Source: Nitrospiria bacterium
Lineage (GTDB): Bacteria > Nitrospirota > CAKKRA01 > 9FT-COMBO-42-15
Direction of reading: 5' to 3'
Length of the DNA: 6,459 nt
NCBI GenBank assembly: GCA_919903585.1
Contig: CAKKST010000128.1
Location: 1 to 6,459, forward strand
Shown here piece by piece: positions 1-5,133 of this stretch; within the stretch, counting starts at the first letter, position 1, and each line of letters begins with the position of its first letter. The notes under the pieces were generated by a model, which saw nothing but the letters and a program-made list of their open reading frames with translations, searched no databases and had not been told where the DNA came from. Position numbers and translations under genes: made by a program.

Positions 1-88
1 TCTTTTTTAATTCTTCCAGTATCTCTGCTACAATCCTCCCTGCAATTGCCATCTTGGCAATCTCCTGCTGGGATTTTATGATTATCAT
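1..88 (-). CDS. map: Type I methionine aminopeptidase, N-terminal 29 codons only
   Basis: The reading frame from ATG 88 runs off the window edge and encodes MIIIKSQQEIAKMAIAGRIV followed by AEILEELKK. This matches the first helix of bacterial type I methionine aminopeptidases (pattern I-K-S/T-x-x-E-I-x-K-M-x-x-A-G-R-x-x-A-E-x-L). The enzyme removes the initiator Met from nascent proteins at the tunnel exit. The metal-binding residues lie further on and cannot be checked. It starts 12 nt after the secY stop, a position where map is common, though adk often lies between them; adk is absent here. The match is short but specific, so I am fairly sure of the family. Confidence 0.88.
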   Translation of the reverse strand, partial: MIIIKSQQEIAKMAIAGRIVAEILEELKK

Positions 89-97
89 CCTTTAAGG

Positions 98-102
98 CCT
101 CT
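98..102 (-). promoter_or_regulatory. Ribosome binding site of map overlapping the secY stop
   Basis: AGAGG begins in the secY TAG codon and ends 9 nt before the map ATG. A second purine run, AAAGG, touches the ATG itself and is too close to serve that codon. Confidence 0.55.
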
Positions 103-1414
103 AACCTGTCCTGCCTTTAATCTTCCCCTTCTTCAAAAACCCTTCATAATGACGTGTTATTAAATGGGACTCCATCTGCTGCACAGTATCCAGCGCCACA
201 CCTATTACAATTAACAGGGACGTCCCGCCAAAATAAAAGGGGACATTTAAATATGAAATAAGTATCTCAGGCAAAACACATACCATTGCCAGATAAATGG
301 CGCCTGCAAAGGTAATCCTTGTTAATATGCCAAATATATAATCCGCTGTCCTCTGCCCTGGCCTCACCCCTGGAATAAATCCGCCATACTTCTGCATGTT
401 CTCTGCAAGGTCAACAGGATTCAGAACTACAGCAGTATAGAAAAAGCAGAAGAATATTATCAAAATAGCATATAAAAAAACATGAATAACCCCGCCGGGT
501 GCGAGCTGTTGTGACATGCTCTGAACCCATGGGATATCTATAAAGCCCGCCACTGTTGCAGGAAATGCCAGCAACGATGATGCAAATATCGGAGGAATAA
601 CGCCTGCTGTATTTATCTTAAGCGGGATATGTGTGCTCTGCCCGCCGTACATCTTTCTTCCAACAATCCTCTTTGCATACTGGACAAACACCTTTCTCCT
701 TCCGCCTTCCAGATAGACAATTGCGCCTATCACCACCACCATCATACCAATAAGTATCACAATAACAGGCGTCTTCAGCTCTCCTGCCTGAAAGAGCTTG
801 ACTGTCTGTATTACTGCTGATGGAAGCTGGGCAACAATACCTGCAAAGATTATGAGGGATATGCCATTTCCAATCCCTCTTTCAGTAATCCGCTCTCCGA
901 GCCACATGATAAAGGATGTGCCTGCAGTCAGGGTTATAATAGTCATAATCCTGAATGACCAGCCGGGATTATGGACAAATACCCCCTCACCCATCCCCTC
1001 AAGGCCGATAGATATACCCATCGCTTGAATAACACTTATAAGTATCGTGCCGTATCTTGTATACTGAACTATCTTCTTTCTTCCCTGCTCGCCCTCCTTT
1101 GCAAGTGCAGCCAGATGCGGCCATGCAACAGTAAGAAGCTGGAGTATTATTGATGCGCTGATATACGGCATTATGCCGAGGGCAAATATGGTCATCTTTG
1201 AAAGGGCGCCGCCGGAGAACATATCAAAGAAACCCATGAGCGCCCCGCCCTTCTCAGTGAGAAAACGGTTTAAGGCCTCATTATTTATGCCCGGTGTCGG
1301 TATATGCGCGCCGATACGATATACAAAGAGCATTGCAAGGGTAAATAATACCCTGGCCCTTAATTCAGGGATCTTAAAGACATTCTGAAAAGTGGAAATT
1401 AACCTCTCAAACAA
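101..1414 (-). CDS. secY: Preprotein translocase subunit SecY
   Basis: SecY is the channel-forming subunit of the SecYEG translocon in the cytoplasmic membrane, passing proteins driven by SecA or by ribosomes. The 437 residues show about ten membrane segments, roughly at 21-38, 73-94, 117-137, 153-172, 183-203, 216-236, 270-290, 311-333, 366-386 and 394-413. The first signature, GGALSKMTIFALGIMPYI (68-85), covers the plug end and TM2; the second, WLGERITERGIGNGISLIIF (171-190), is TM4/TM5. Loop C5 holds GGFIPGVRPGQRTADYI with Arg351, matching the conserved SecA-contacting arginine of E. coli (Arg357). The start is TTG at 1414, directly after the rplO stop, giving the family start MFERLISTFQNVFKIPELR; the next Met is residue 28, inside TM1. 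Confidence 0.98.
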   Translation of the reverse strand: MFERLISTFQNVFKIPELRARVLFTLAMLFVYRIGAHIPTPGINNEALNRFLTEKGGALMGFFDMFSGGALSKMTIFALGIMPYISASIILQLLTVAWPHLAALAKEGEQGRKKIVQYTRYGTILISVIQAMGISIGLEGMGEGVFVHNPGWSFRIMTIITLTAGTSFIMWLGERITERGIGNGISLIIFAGIVAQLPSAVIQTVKLFQAGELKTPVIVILIGMMVVVIGAIVYLEGGRRKVFVQYAKRIVGRKMYGGQSTHIPLKINTAGVIPPIFASSLLAFPATVAGFIDIPWVQSMSQQLAPGGVIHVFLYAILIIFFCFFYTAVVLNPVDLAENMQKYGGFIPGVRPGQRTADYIFGILTRITFAGAIYLAMVCVLPEILISYLNVPFYFGGTSLLIVIGVALDTVQQMESHLITRHYEGFLKKGKIKGRTG

Positions 1415-1855
1415 TTATATTACCTCAGCCTTGCCGCCAATAGCCTCAATCTTCTTTAAGGCGCTGCTGCTGAACTTGTTTGCCTTAATTGTTATGGGCC
1501 CCTTTAAATCTCCTTCCCCCAATATCTTTAAACCATCCTCTAATTTTCTTATTACTCCCTTTTCCAAAAGCAGCGCAGAGGTAATCATCTCGCTGCCAGT
1601 AAAAATGGCCAAATCCTTTAAATTCACAACTGCATACTTCTTTCTAAAGACATTGGTAAATCCCCTCTTTGGCAGCCGCCTCTGAAACGGCATCTGTCCG
1701 CCTTCAAAACCTGCACCCTTGGTGCCGCCCGAACGGGCGCTCTGGCCCTTATGTCCCTTGGTGGCAGTCTTCCCGTGTCCCGAGCCTGGGCCTCTGCCAA
1801 TCCTTTTTTCCTTCTTTTTTGCACCCCTTGTAGGTGATAATTCATTCAGTCTCAT
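1415..1855 (-). CDS. rplO: Large subunit ribosomal protein L15
   Basis: L15 (uL15) is a 50S protein with a long extended basic arm that threads into 23S rRNA. With the start at ATG 1855 the product has 146 residues, close to the 144 of E. coli. The N-terminus MRLNELSPTRGAKKKEKRIG is canonical, followed by the Gly/Lys-rich arm GRGPGSGHGKTATKGHKGQ (20-38) and GFEGGQMPFQRRLPKRGF (49-66). The C-terminal signature spans residues 110-141, from KILGEGDLKG to AIGG. The frame is open up to ATG 1906, but those 17 extra residues would come from the palindrome and match nothing in L15, so I reject them. The TAA stop directly abuts the secY start codon. Confidence 0.97.
   Translation of the reverse strand: MRLNELSPTRGAKKKEKRIGRGPGSGHGKTATKGHKGQSARSGGTKGAGFEGGQMPFQRRLPKRGFTNVFRKKYAVVNLKDLAIFTGSEMITSALLLEKGVIRKLEDGLKILGEGDLKGPITIKANKFSSSALKKIEAIGGKAEVI
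1423..1426 (-). promoter_or_regulatory. Ribosome binding site for the TTG start of secY
   Basis: GAGG, within the last codons of rplO, is 8 nt before TTG 1414. The rplO stop codon forms the last three bases of the spacer, so termination and initiation are adjacent. Confidence 0.65.
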
Positions 1856-1864
1856 TATGATATA

Positions 1865-1870
1865 ATCCCC
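1865..1870 (-). promoter_or_regulatory. Ribosome binding site that fixes the rplO start
   Basis: GGGGAT on the minus strand is 9 nt before ATG 1855. It lies outside the palindrome and supports the downstream ATG rather than ATG 1906 inside the palindrome. Confidence 0.65.
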
Positions 1871-1878
1871 AATCCCTG

Positions 1879-1910
1879 TTGTATGGGCACGGCATGCCGT
1901 GCCCATACAA
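1879..1910. repeat. Perfect 32-bp palindrome between rpmD and rplO
   Basis: The sequence is its own reverse complement from 1879 to 1910, with 16-bp half-sites TTGTATGGGCACGGCA and its mirror, centred between 1894 and 1895; the next pair (1878/1911) does not match. It fills over half of the 60-nt gap and lies 5 nt after the rpmD stop. The mRNA could fold into a hairpin of up to about 14 pairs with a small apical loop. No U-run follows, so it is not a standard terminator. It is unrelated to the rplE-rpsN repeat. The core GGCACGGCATGCCGTGCC resembles palindromic intergenic repeats I have seen in other bacterial genomes, though I cannot name a family. It could also be a dyad for a protein, but its position inside an operon makes a dispersed repeat likelier. 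Confidence 0.88.
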
Positions 1911-1915
1911 ATGTC

Positions 1916-2101
1916 CTATCCCTTTTCCTCTACATCCAATAAATATGCCACCTTATTTATCATCCCCCTTATCTCAGGGGTATCCTTGCGGATTACTGTC
2001 TCATTCGGCCTTTTAAGACCGAGTCCTTTAACAACCTCTTTGTGTTTTCCTATCTTGCCTATTATGCTTCTTTTAAGTGTAATTACCAGTTCCTTTGCCA
2101 T
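1916..2101 (-). CDS. rpmD: Large subunit ribosomal protein L30
   Basis: L30 (uL30) is a small peripheral protein of the 50S subunit, absent from some bacterial groups. The 61-residue length is typical. The start MAKELVITLKRSIIG, the segment KHKEVVKGLGLKRPNETVIR (19-38) and TPEIRGMINKVAYLLDVEE form the compact ferredoxin-like fold of the family. The ATG follows AGGGA with a 6-nt spacer, 16 nt after rpsE. A 32-bp perfect palindrome begins 5 nt after its TAG stop. The position between rpsE and rplO is the universal one and supports the call despite the small size. Confidence 0.96.
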   Translation of the reverse strand: MAKELVITLKRSIIGKIGKHKEVVKGLGLKRPNETVIRKDTPEIRGMINKVAYLLDVEEKG

Positions 2102-2117
2102 ATATTATCCCTATAAC

Positions 2118-2621
2118 TTAAACAGTCTTAACCTCTTCCCTTGATGTGCGCCTCAGTCTTGCGATCTCTTCTTCTTTTCTTAATCTCATCAGGCCGTCTA
2201 ATGTTGCCCTCACAACATTATTAGGATTGTTAGTTCCCATGGACTTGCTCAATATGTTATGTATGCCGGCCATCTCCATTATAGCCCTCACAGGCCCGCC
2301 TGCAATAACCCCTGTTCCTTCTGACGCAGGTTTTAATAAAACATCTGCAGCGCCAAAATGCCCTGTAACCTCAAATGGAATAGTCGTACCCTTTAATGGC
2401 ACCTTTATAATATTCTTCTTGGCATTCTCCATTGCCTTCCTGATTGCCTCTGGCACCTCAATGGCATTACCCTTGCCGGTTCCAACATGCCCCTGACCAT
2501 CACCAACCACTACTAAGGCGCTGAAGCTGAATCTCCTTCCGCCTTTTACAACCTTTGACACCCTGTTTATAAAGATAACCTTATCCTTTAAGCTTAGCTC
2601 CTCTGGATTAATCTTTCCCAA
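2118..2621 (-). CDS. rpsE: Small subunit ribosomal protein S5
   Basis: S5 (uS5) lies on the 30S back at the mRNA entry side, takes part in mRNA unwinding and affects decoding fidelity. The 167 residues include the double-stranded RNA-binding-like N domain (about 13-76) with GGRRFSFSALVVVGDGQGHV at 27-46, and the C-terminal domain from about 85 with PASEGTGVIAGGPVRAI (98-114) and NVVRATLDGL (135-144). The start is TTG at 2621, giving GKINPEEL, which resembles the INPEEL start seen in related S5 proteins; the first internal ATG (residue 64) would remove half of the N domain. It starts 9 nt after the rplR stop and ends 16 nt before rpmD. Confidence 0.97.
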   Translation of the reverse strand: MGKINPEELSLKDKVIFINRVSKVVKGGRRFSFSALVVVGDGQGHVGTGKGNAIEVPEAIRKAMENAKKNIIKVPLKGTTIPFEVTGHFGAADVLLKPASEGTGVIAGGPVRAIMEMAGIHNILSKSMGTNNPNNVVRATLDGLMRLRKEEEIARLRRTSREEVKTV

Positions 2622-2623
2622 AT

Positions 2624-2632
2624 CCTCCTCCT
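2624..2632 (-). promoter_or_regulatory. Strong ribosome binding site at the rplR stop, for the TTG start of rpsE
   Basis: AGGAGGAGG on the minus strand begins inside the rplR TAG codon and ends 2 nt before TTG 2621; its first AGGAGG has a 5-nt spacer. The strong match probably offsets the weak TTG codon and links rpsE translation to rplR termination. Confidence 0.8.
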
Positions 2633-2999
2633 AAAATTGCAGCCCTTTTTCCCTCGCTGCATCTGCAAGGGCCTTGATCCTTCCGTGATATATATATCCA
2701 CCCCTGTCAAAAACTACCTTCTTGATATTCTTACCCAGCGCCCTTTCAGCAATCAGGCCGCCAACTATCTTTGCAGCCTCAAGGTTGCCGCCATTCTTTA
2801 TCTTTCCTTTCAGATCCTTATCAACTGTTGATGCGCTTGTGAGGGTAATCCCCTTTTCGTCATCAATTAACTGTACATACATGTTGCTTAAAGACTTTGA
2901 CACGCAGAGCCTTGGCCTCTCCTCTGTGCCATAGACCTTTTTCCTGATTCTTGCATGCCTTCTCTTTCTTGCTAAAACCCTTTTTCCTGCTGTTAACAA
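2631..2999 (-). CDS. rplR: Large subunit ribosomal protein L18
   Basis: L18 (uL18) binds 5S rRNA and, with L5, brings it into the central protuberance. The product is 122 residues, a normal length. It has the basic N-terminal stretch KRVLARKRRHARIRKKVYGT (residues 7-26), then ERPRLCVSKSLSNMYVQLIDD, and the hallmark C-terminus VVFDRGGYIYHGRIKALADA (95-114) with REKGLQF. The start is TTG at 2999, backed by AAAGGG with a 7-nt spacer; the next in-frame Met is residue 40, which would delete the RNA-binding N-terminus. Its TAG stop overlaps the binding site of rpsE. Confidence 0.96.
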   Translation of the reverse strand: MLTAGKRVLARKRRHARIRKKVYGTEERPRLCVSKSLSNMYVQLIDDEKGITLTSASTVDKDLKGKIKNGGNLEAAKIVGGLIAERALGKNIKKVVFDRGGYIYHGRIKALADAAREKGLQF

Positions 3000-3006
3000 T
3001 TTTTTA

Positions 3007-3012
3007 CCCTTT
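3007..3012 (-). promoter_or_regulatory. Ribosome binding site supporting the TTG start of rplR
   Basis: AAAGGG on the minus strand is separated by TAAAAAA (7 nt) from TTG at 2999. No ATG or GTG is available nearby in frame, so this site decides the rplR start. Confidence 0.7.
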
Positions 3013-3013
3013 C

Positions 3014-3556
3014 TTACTTGCCTTTGCCGGCCTTGCCTTCCTTACGCCTTACAACCTCATCAGAATATTTTATCCCTTTGCCCTTATAAGGTTCAGGCGG
3101 CTTAAGGCCGCGTATATTTGCCGCTACCTGGCCAACCAAATATTTATCTATCCCTTTTATTGTAATATTTGTCTGTTTGTCAACCGCTGCATCTATCCCC
3201 TCAGGCAGTTTAAATTCTACAGGGTGAGAGAACCCAAGTGTTAACATAAGAGACCTGCCCTGAACCTGCGCCCTGTAACCAACACCGCTGATCTCAAGGG
3301 CCTTCTCATACCCCTTTGTCACACCGGTTATCATGTTGGAGATTATGCTCCTCGTAAGGCCATGAAGGGAGCGGTCCAGTTTATCGTCCGATGACCTTGA
3401 AACAAGGATATTACCCGCATCTACATTAATGCCGATTCTTGGGTGAAAATCCTGTTTAAGCTGCCCCTTCGGCCCTTTTATTGACACACTGTTTTTCTCT
3501 ACCTTAACATCTATCCCTGATGGAATAGGTATAGGCTTTCTCCCTACCCTTGACAT
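3014..3556 (-). CDS. rplF: Large subunit ribosomal protein L6
   Basis: L6 (uL6) binds helix 97 of 23S rRNA near the sarcin-ricin loop and the factor-binding site. The 180 residues show the two homologous L6 domains, roughly 10-82 and 90-165. The start MSRVGRKPIPIPSGIDV is typical. GKAGKGK forms the basic tail, and PEPYKGKGI at 154-162 is the family signature in the second domain. The ATG follows AAGGGG with a 6-nt spacer and lies 14 nt after the rpsH stop. rplR begins 14 nt downstream. Nothing is truncated or unusual. Confidence 0.98.
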   Translation of the reverse strand: MSRVGRKPIPIPSGIDVKVEKNSVSIKGPKGQLKQDFHPRIGINVDAGNILVSRSSDDKLDRSLHGLTRSIISNMITGVTKGYEKALEISGVGYRAQVQGRSLMLTLGFSHPVEFKLPEGIDAAVDKQTNITIKGIDKYLVGQVAANIRGLKPPEPYKGKGIKYSDEVVRRKEGKAGKGK

Positions 3557-3570
3557 AATCTACCCCTTAA

Positions 3571-3969
3571 TTACCATACATAGCAGAGTATCTCTCCGCC
3601 GATCTTTGACCGTCTTGCCTCTTTATCTGTTAAGATACCCTTTGGCGTGGAGAGGATCGCAACCCCAAGGCCGCCTTTAATATGAGGTATCTCATCAACA
3701 CCGCTATAGACCCTGCGGCCCGGTGTGCTTACCCTCTTTATGCCTGTTAAAATCTGCCTTTCATCCTGCGTATATTTCAGGTATACCCTTATAAGACCCT
3801 GCCTTTTATCCTTCAGGAATTTATAGTTCTTAATGAACCCCTCTTCCTTTAAGATCTTTACGATCTCGCCTTTTATTCTGGATGAAGGGATATCTACCTT
3901 ATCAAACTTCACCTTGCTGGCATTTCTTATCCTTGTCAGCATATCAGCTATTGGATCTGTCATTACCAT
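3571..3969 (-). CDS. rpsH: Small subunit ribosomal protein S8
   Basis: S8 (uS8) binds helix 21 of 16S rRNA and organises the 30S central domain; in E. coli it also represses the spc operon by binding its own mRNA. The 132-residue product has the N-terminal core MTDPIADMLTRIRNA (from residue 3) and the C-terminal signature GILTDKEARRSKIGGEILCYVW (residues 111-132, cited here in part as GILTDKEARRSKIGGE). Two starts are possible: ATG 3969 has GGAGAA with a 7-nt spacer and is preferred; ATG 3963 gives the more common MTDP start and has AGG 8 nt before it. It lies 21 nt after rpsN. I could not identify an S8-binding operator in this window. Confidence 0.97.
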   Translation of the reverse strand: MVMTDPIADMLTRIRNASKVKFDKVDIPSSRIKGEIVKILKEEGFIKNYKFLKDKRQGLIRVYLKYTQDERQILTGIKRVSTPGRRVYSGVDEIPHIKGGLGVAILSTPKGILTDKEARRSKIGGEILCYVW

Positions 3970-3990
3970 AACCTAATTCTCCAAAATTTC

Positions 3991-4176
3991 CTACCAACTT
4001 GATTTTGTTACGCCGGGTATATCTCCCTTTAATGCAAGATTCCTGAAACATATCCTGCACATATCAAACTTCCTGAGATACGCCCTTGACCTGCCGCATA
4101 TTGGGCAGCGGTTATATTTTCTCACACTGAATTTCGGCTTTCTCTTAGCCTTTGCAATTAAACATTTTTTTGCCAC
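3991..4176 (-). CDS. rpsN: Small subunit ribosomal protein S14, zinc-binding type
   Basis: S14 (uS14) is a late-assembling protein of the 30S head near the decoding region. I set the start at GTG 4176, giving 61 residues, exactly the length of the zinc-type S14 found in many bacteria. The N-terminus then reads (M)AKKCLIAKAKRKPKF, matching the family pattern. The zinc ligands are Cys24, Cys27, Cys40 and Cys43 in CPIC and CRIC, and the end GDIPGVTKSSW is canonical. Cys5 is an extra cysteine at a position usually occupied by Lys, Ser or Thr in homologues I know. The frame stays open upstream to ATG 4272, but that 93-residue version would translate the inverted repeat and overlap rplE by 23 nt, so I reject it. 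AGAGGA precedes the GTG by 8 nt. Confidence 0.95.
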   Translation of the reverse strand: MAKKCLIAKAKRKPKFSVRKYNRCPICGRSRAYLRKFDMCRICFRNLALKGDIPGVTKSSW

Positions 4177-4184
4177 TTCACAAA

Positions 4185-4190
4185 TCCTCT
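4185..4190 (-). promoter_or_regulatory. Ribosome binding site that fixes the GTG start of rpsN
   Basis: AGAGGA on the minus strand is 8 nt before GTG at 4176. It lies just 1 nt beyond the hairpin arm ending at 4192, so the hairpin could affect ribosome access. It supports the GTG start over upstream in-frame ATGs. Confidence 0.75.
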
Positions 4191-4191
4191 C

Positions 4192-4238
4192 CCCCTCACC
4201 CATCCCTCTCCCCTGTGGGGAGAGGGATGGGTGAGGGG
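4192..4238. repeat. Perfect 22-bp inverted repeat with 3-nt loop between rplE and rpsN
   Basis: The arms are 4192-4213 and 4217-4238, exactly complementary over 22 bp, with the loop TGT at 4214-4216. Sixteen of the 22 pairs are G-C, and on the plus strand the left arm is almost all pyrimidine and the right arm purine. In the mRNA this would be a very stable hairpin. It fills 47 of the 73 nt between rplE and rpsN. No U-run follows on either strand, so it does not look like an intrinsic terminator. The form (GC-rich, perfect, short loop, intergenic) fits a REP-like or MITE-like dispersed element. I recall translations of similar repeats in spurious bacterial proteins, but family membership is untested. 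Confidence 0.9.
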
Positions 4239-4249
4239 ATGCGTTTACA

Positions 4250-4792
4250 TCAGTTTCTAAAGGGCATGCCAAGCAGCTTCAGCAGCTTCTTGCCCTCTTC
4301 ATCTGTCTTTGCTGTTGTTACAATAACAATATCCATGCCATGAACTGCCTGAATCTCGTCGTATTTAATCTCAGGGAATATAAGCTGCTCCTTTATACCC
4401 AAGGTATAATTCCCCTTTCCATCAAAGCCCTTTCCAGCTACGCCCTTAAAGTCCCTTATCCTCGGAAGGGCAAAGCTTATAAATCTGTCAAGAAACTCAA
4501 ACATCCTCTCCCCGCGCAGTGTTACCTTACACCCTATCGGCATCCCTTCTCTCAGCTTAAAACCTGCAATGGACTTCTTTGCCTTTGTTATAACAGGTCT
4601 CTGGCCGGTTACGACCCCGAGTTCCTTTACTGCTGCATCAAGGAGCTTCATATTGGTAATGGCCTCTCCCATTCCAATATTCAATACGATCTTCTCAAGC
4701 CTCGGCACCTGCATTATATTCTTATAAACATTCTCCTTCATTAACGCAGGGGCTATCTCTTTTGTATATTTTTCTTTTAGTCTTGCCGCCAT
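4250..4792 (-). CDS. rplE: Large subunit ribosomal protein L5
   Basis: L5 (uL5) binds 5S rRNA, helps place the 5S particle in the central protuberance, and contacts P-site tRNA and S13. The 180 residues match the family. Characteristic segments are PRLEKIVLNIGMGEA (30-44), TGQRPVITKAKKSIAGFKLR (62-81), the loop GMPIGCKVTLRGERM (83-97) and the C-terminal GMDIVIVTTAKTDEEG (152-167) followed by LLGMPFRN. The ATG is 4 nt after the rplX stop, with GAGG 12 nt upstream and a weaker GGA 8 nt upstream, so translation probably depends partly on coupling to rplX. The TGA stop is 11 nt before a strong inverted repeat that separates it from rpsN. Confidence 0.98.
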   Translation of the reverse strand: MAARLKEKYTKEIAPALMKENVYKNIMQVPRLEKIVLNIGMGEAITNMKLLDAAVKELGVVTGQRPVITKAKKSIAGFKLREGMPIGCKVTLRGERMFEFLDRFISFALPRIRDFKGVAGKGFDGKGNYTLGIKEQLIFPEIKYDEIQAVHGMDIVIVTTAKTDEEGKKLLKLLGMPFRN

Positions 4793-4796
4793 AGTC

Positions 4797-5123
4797 TTAA
4801 TCCATCACCTCGCCGCATTTTTTACACTGGCGCATCTTATTGCCATCCTTCAGCATTTTATAGCCAACCCTTGTAGTCTTATTGCACTTGGGGCAGAGCA
4901 GCATTACATTTGATATATGGATGGGCGACTCCTTTTCAATAATGCCTCCCTGCTGCTGCTTCTGTGTTGGTTTTGTATGCCTCTTGACAAGGTTGAGCTT
5001 TTCCACAATGATGCGGCCCTTTACAGGAAGAACGCCAAAGACCCTGCCTTCCTTGCCAAGCTCCTTGCCTGCTATCACCTTTACCCTATCGCCTTTTTTT
5101 ATTTTCAATTTTGTTAAAGACAT
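4797..5123 (-). CDS. rplX: Large subunit ribosomal protein L24 with a four-cysteine tail
   Basis: L24 (uL24) is one of the assembly initiators of the 50S subunit and later sits at the tunnel exit. The 108-residue protein begins MSLTKLKIKKGDRVKVIAGK, carrying the KOW motif (about residues 8-35, with GKEGRVFGVLP). The central KRHTKPTQKQQQGGIIEKESPIHISNV is typical of bacterial L24. The C-terminal segment has two CxxC pairs, Cys77/Cys80 and Cys100/Cys103, consistent with a zinc ribbon; many bacterial L24 proteins have such a tail but E. coli L24 lacks the complete set. Zinc binding is an inference from cysteine spacing. The gene starts with ATG after the heptad repeat, and rplE follows only 4 nt after its stop. 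Confidence 0.97.
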   Translation of the reverse strand: MSLTKLKIKKGDRVKVIAGKELGKEGRVFGVLPVKGRIIVEKLNLVKRHTKPTQKQQQGGIIEKESPIHISNVMLLCPKCNKTTRVGYKMLKDGNKMRQCKKCGEVMD

Positions 5124-5129
5124 CTTCTA

Positions 5130-5133
5130 CCTC
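5130..5133 (-). promoter_or_regulatory. Ribosome binding site of rplX, formed at the edge of the heptad repeat
   Basis: GAGG stands 6 nt before the rplX ATG. Three of its four bases belong to the last 7-bp unit, so the repeat contributes to initiation of L24. Confidence 0.7.

Noticed and set aside
1624..1845. Second minus-strand frame inside rplO, 73 codons
   Set aside because: It overlaps the L15 frame with arginine- and alanine-rich noise from GC-rich arm codons and has no family features.
1415..1906. A 163-residue version of L15 starting at ATG 1906
   Set aside because: That ATG lies inside the palindrome and the extra 17 residues have no match to L15; ATG 1855 gives the canonical MRLNEL start and has GGGGAT upstream.
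1879..1910. Intrinsic terminator at the rpmD-rplO palindrome
   Set aside because: No U-run follows on the transcribed strand, and rplO and secY need the same transcript unless an unseen promoter exists.
4192..4238. Intrinsic terminator at the rplE-rpsN hairpin
   Set aside because: No run of U follows the stem on either strand, and termination here would cut off essential genes downstream.
3991..4272. A 93-residue version of S14 starting at ATG 4272
   Set aside because: The first 32 residues translate the inverted repeat and its flanks and overlap rplE; the 61-residue form from GTG 4176 has the family length, the family N-terminus and a binding site at 8 nt.
4152..4343. Plus-strand open frame of 63 codons through the repeat
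   Set aside because: It lies opposite rplE, the repeat and rpsN; its distinctive SLSPVGRGMGEG part is only the palindrome read from the other side.
4780..4830. S8 operator near the rplX-rplE junction, as in E. coli
   Set aside because: The junction is only 4 nt long and I could not lay out the helix and bulge pattern of the S8 site; a covariance search would be needed to claim it.
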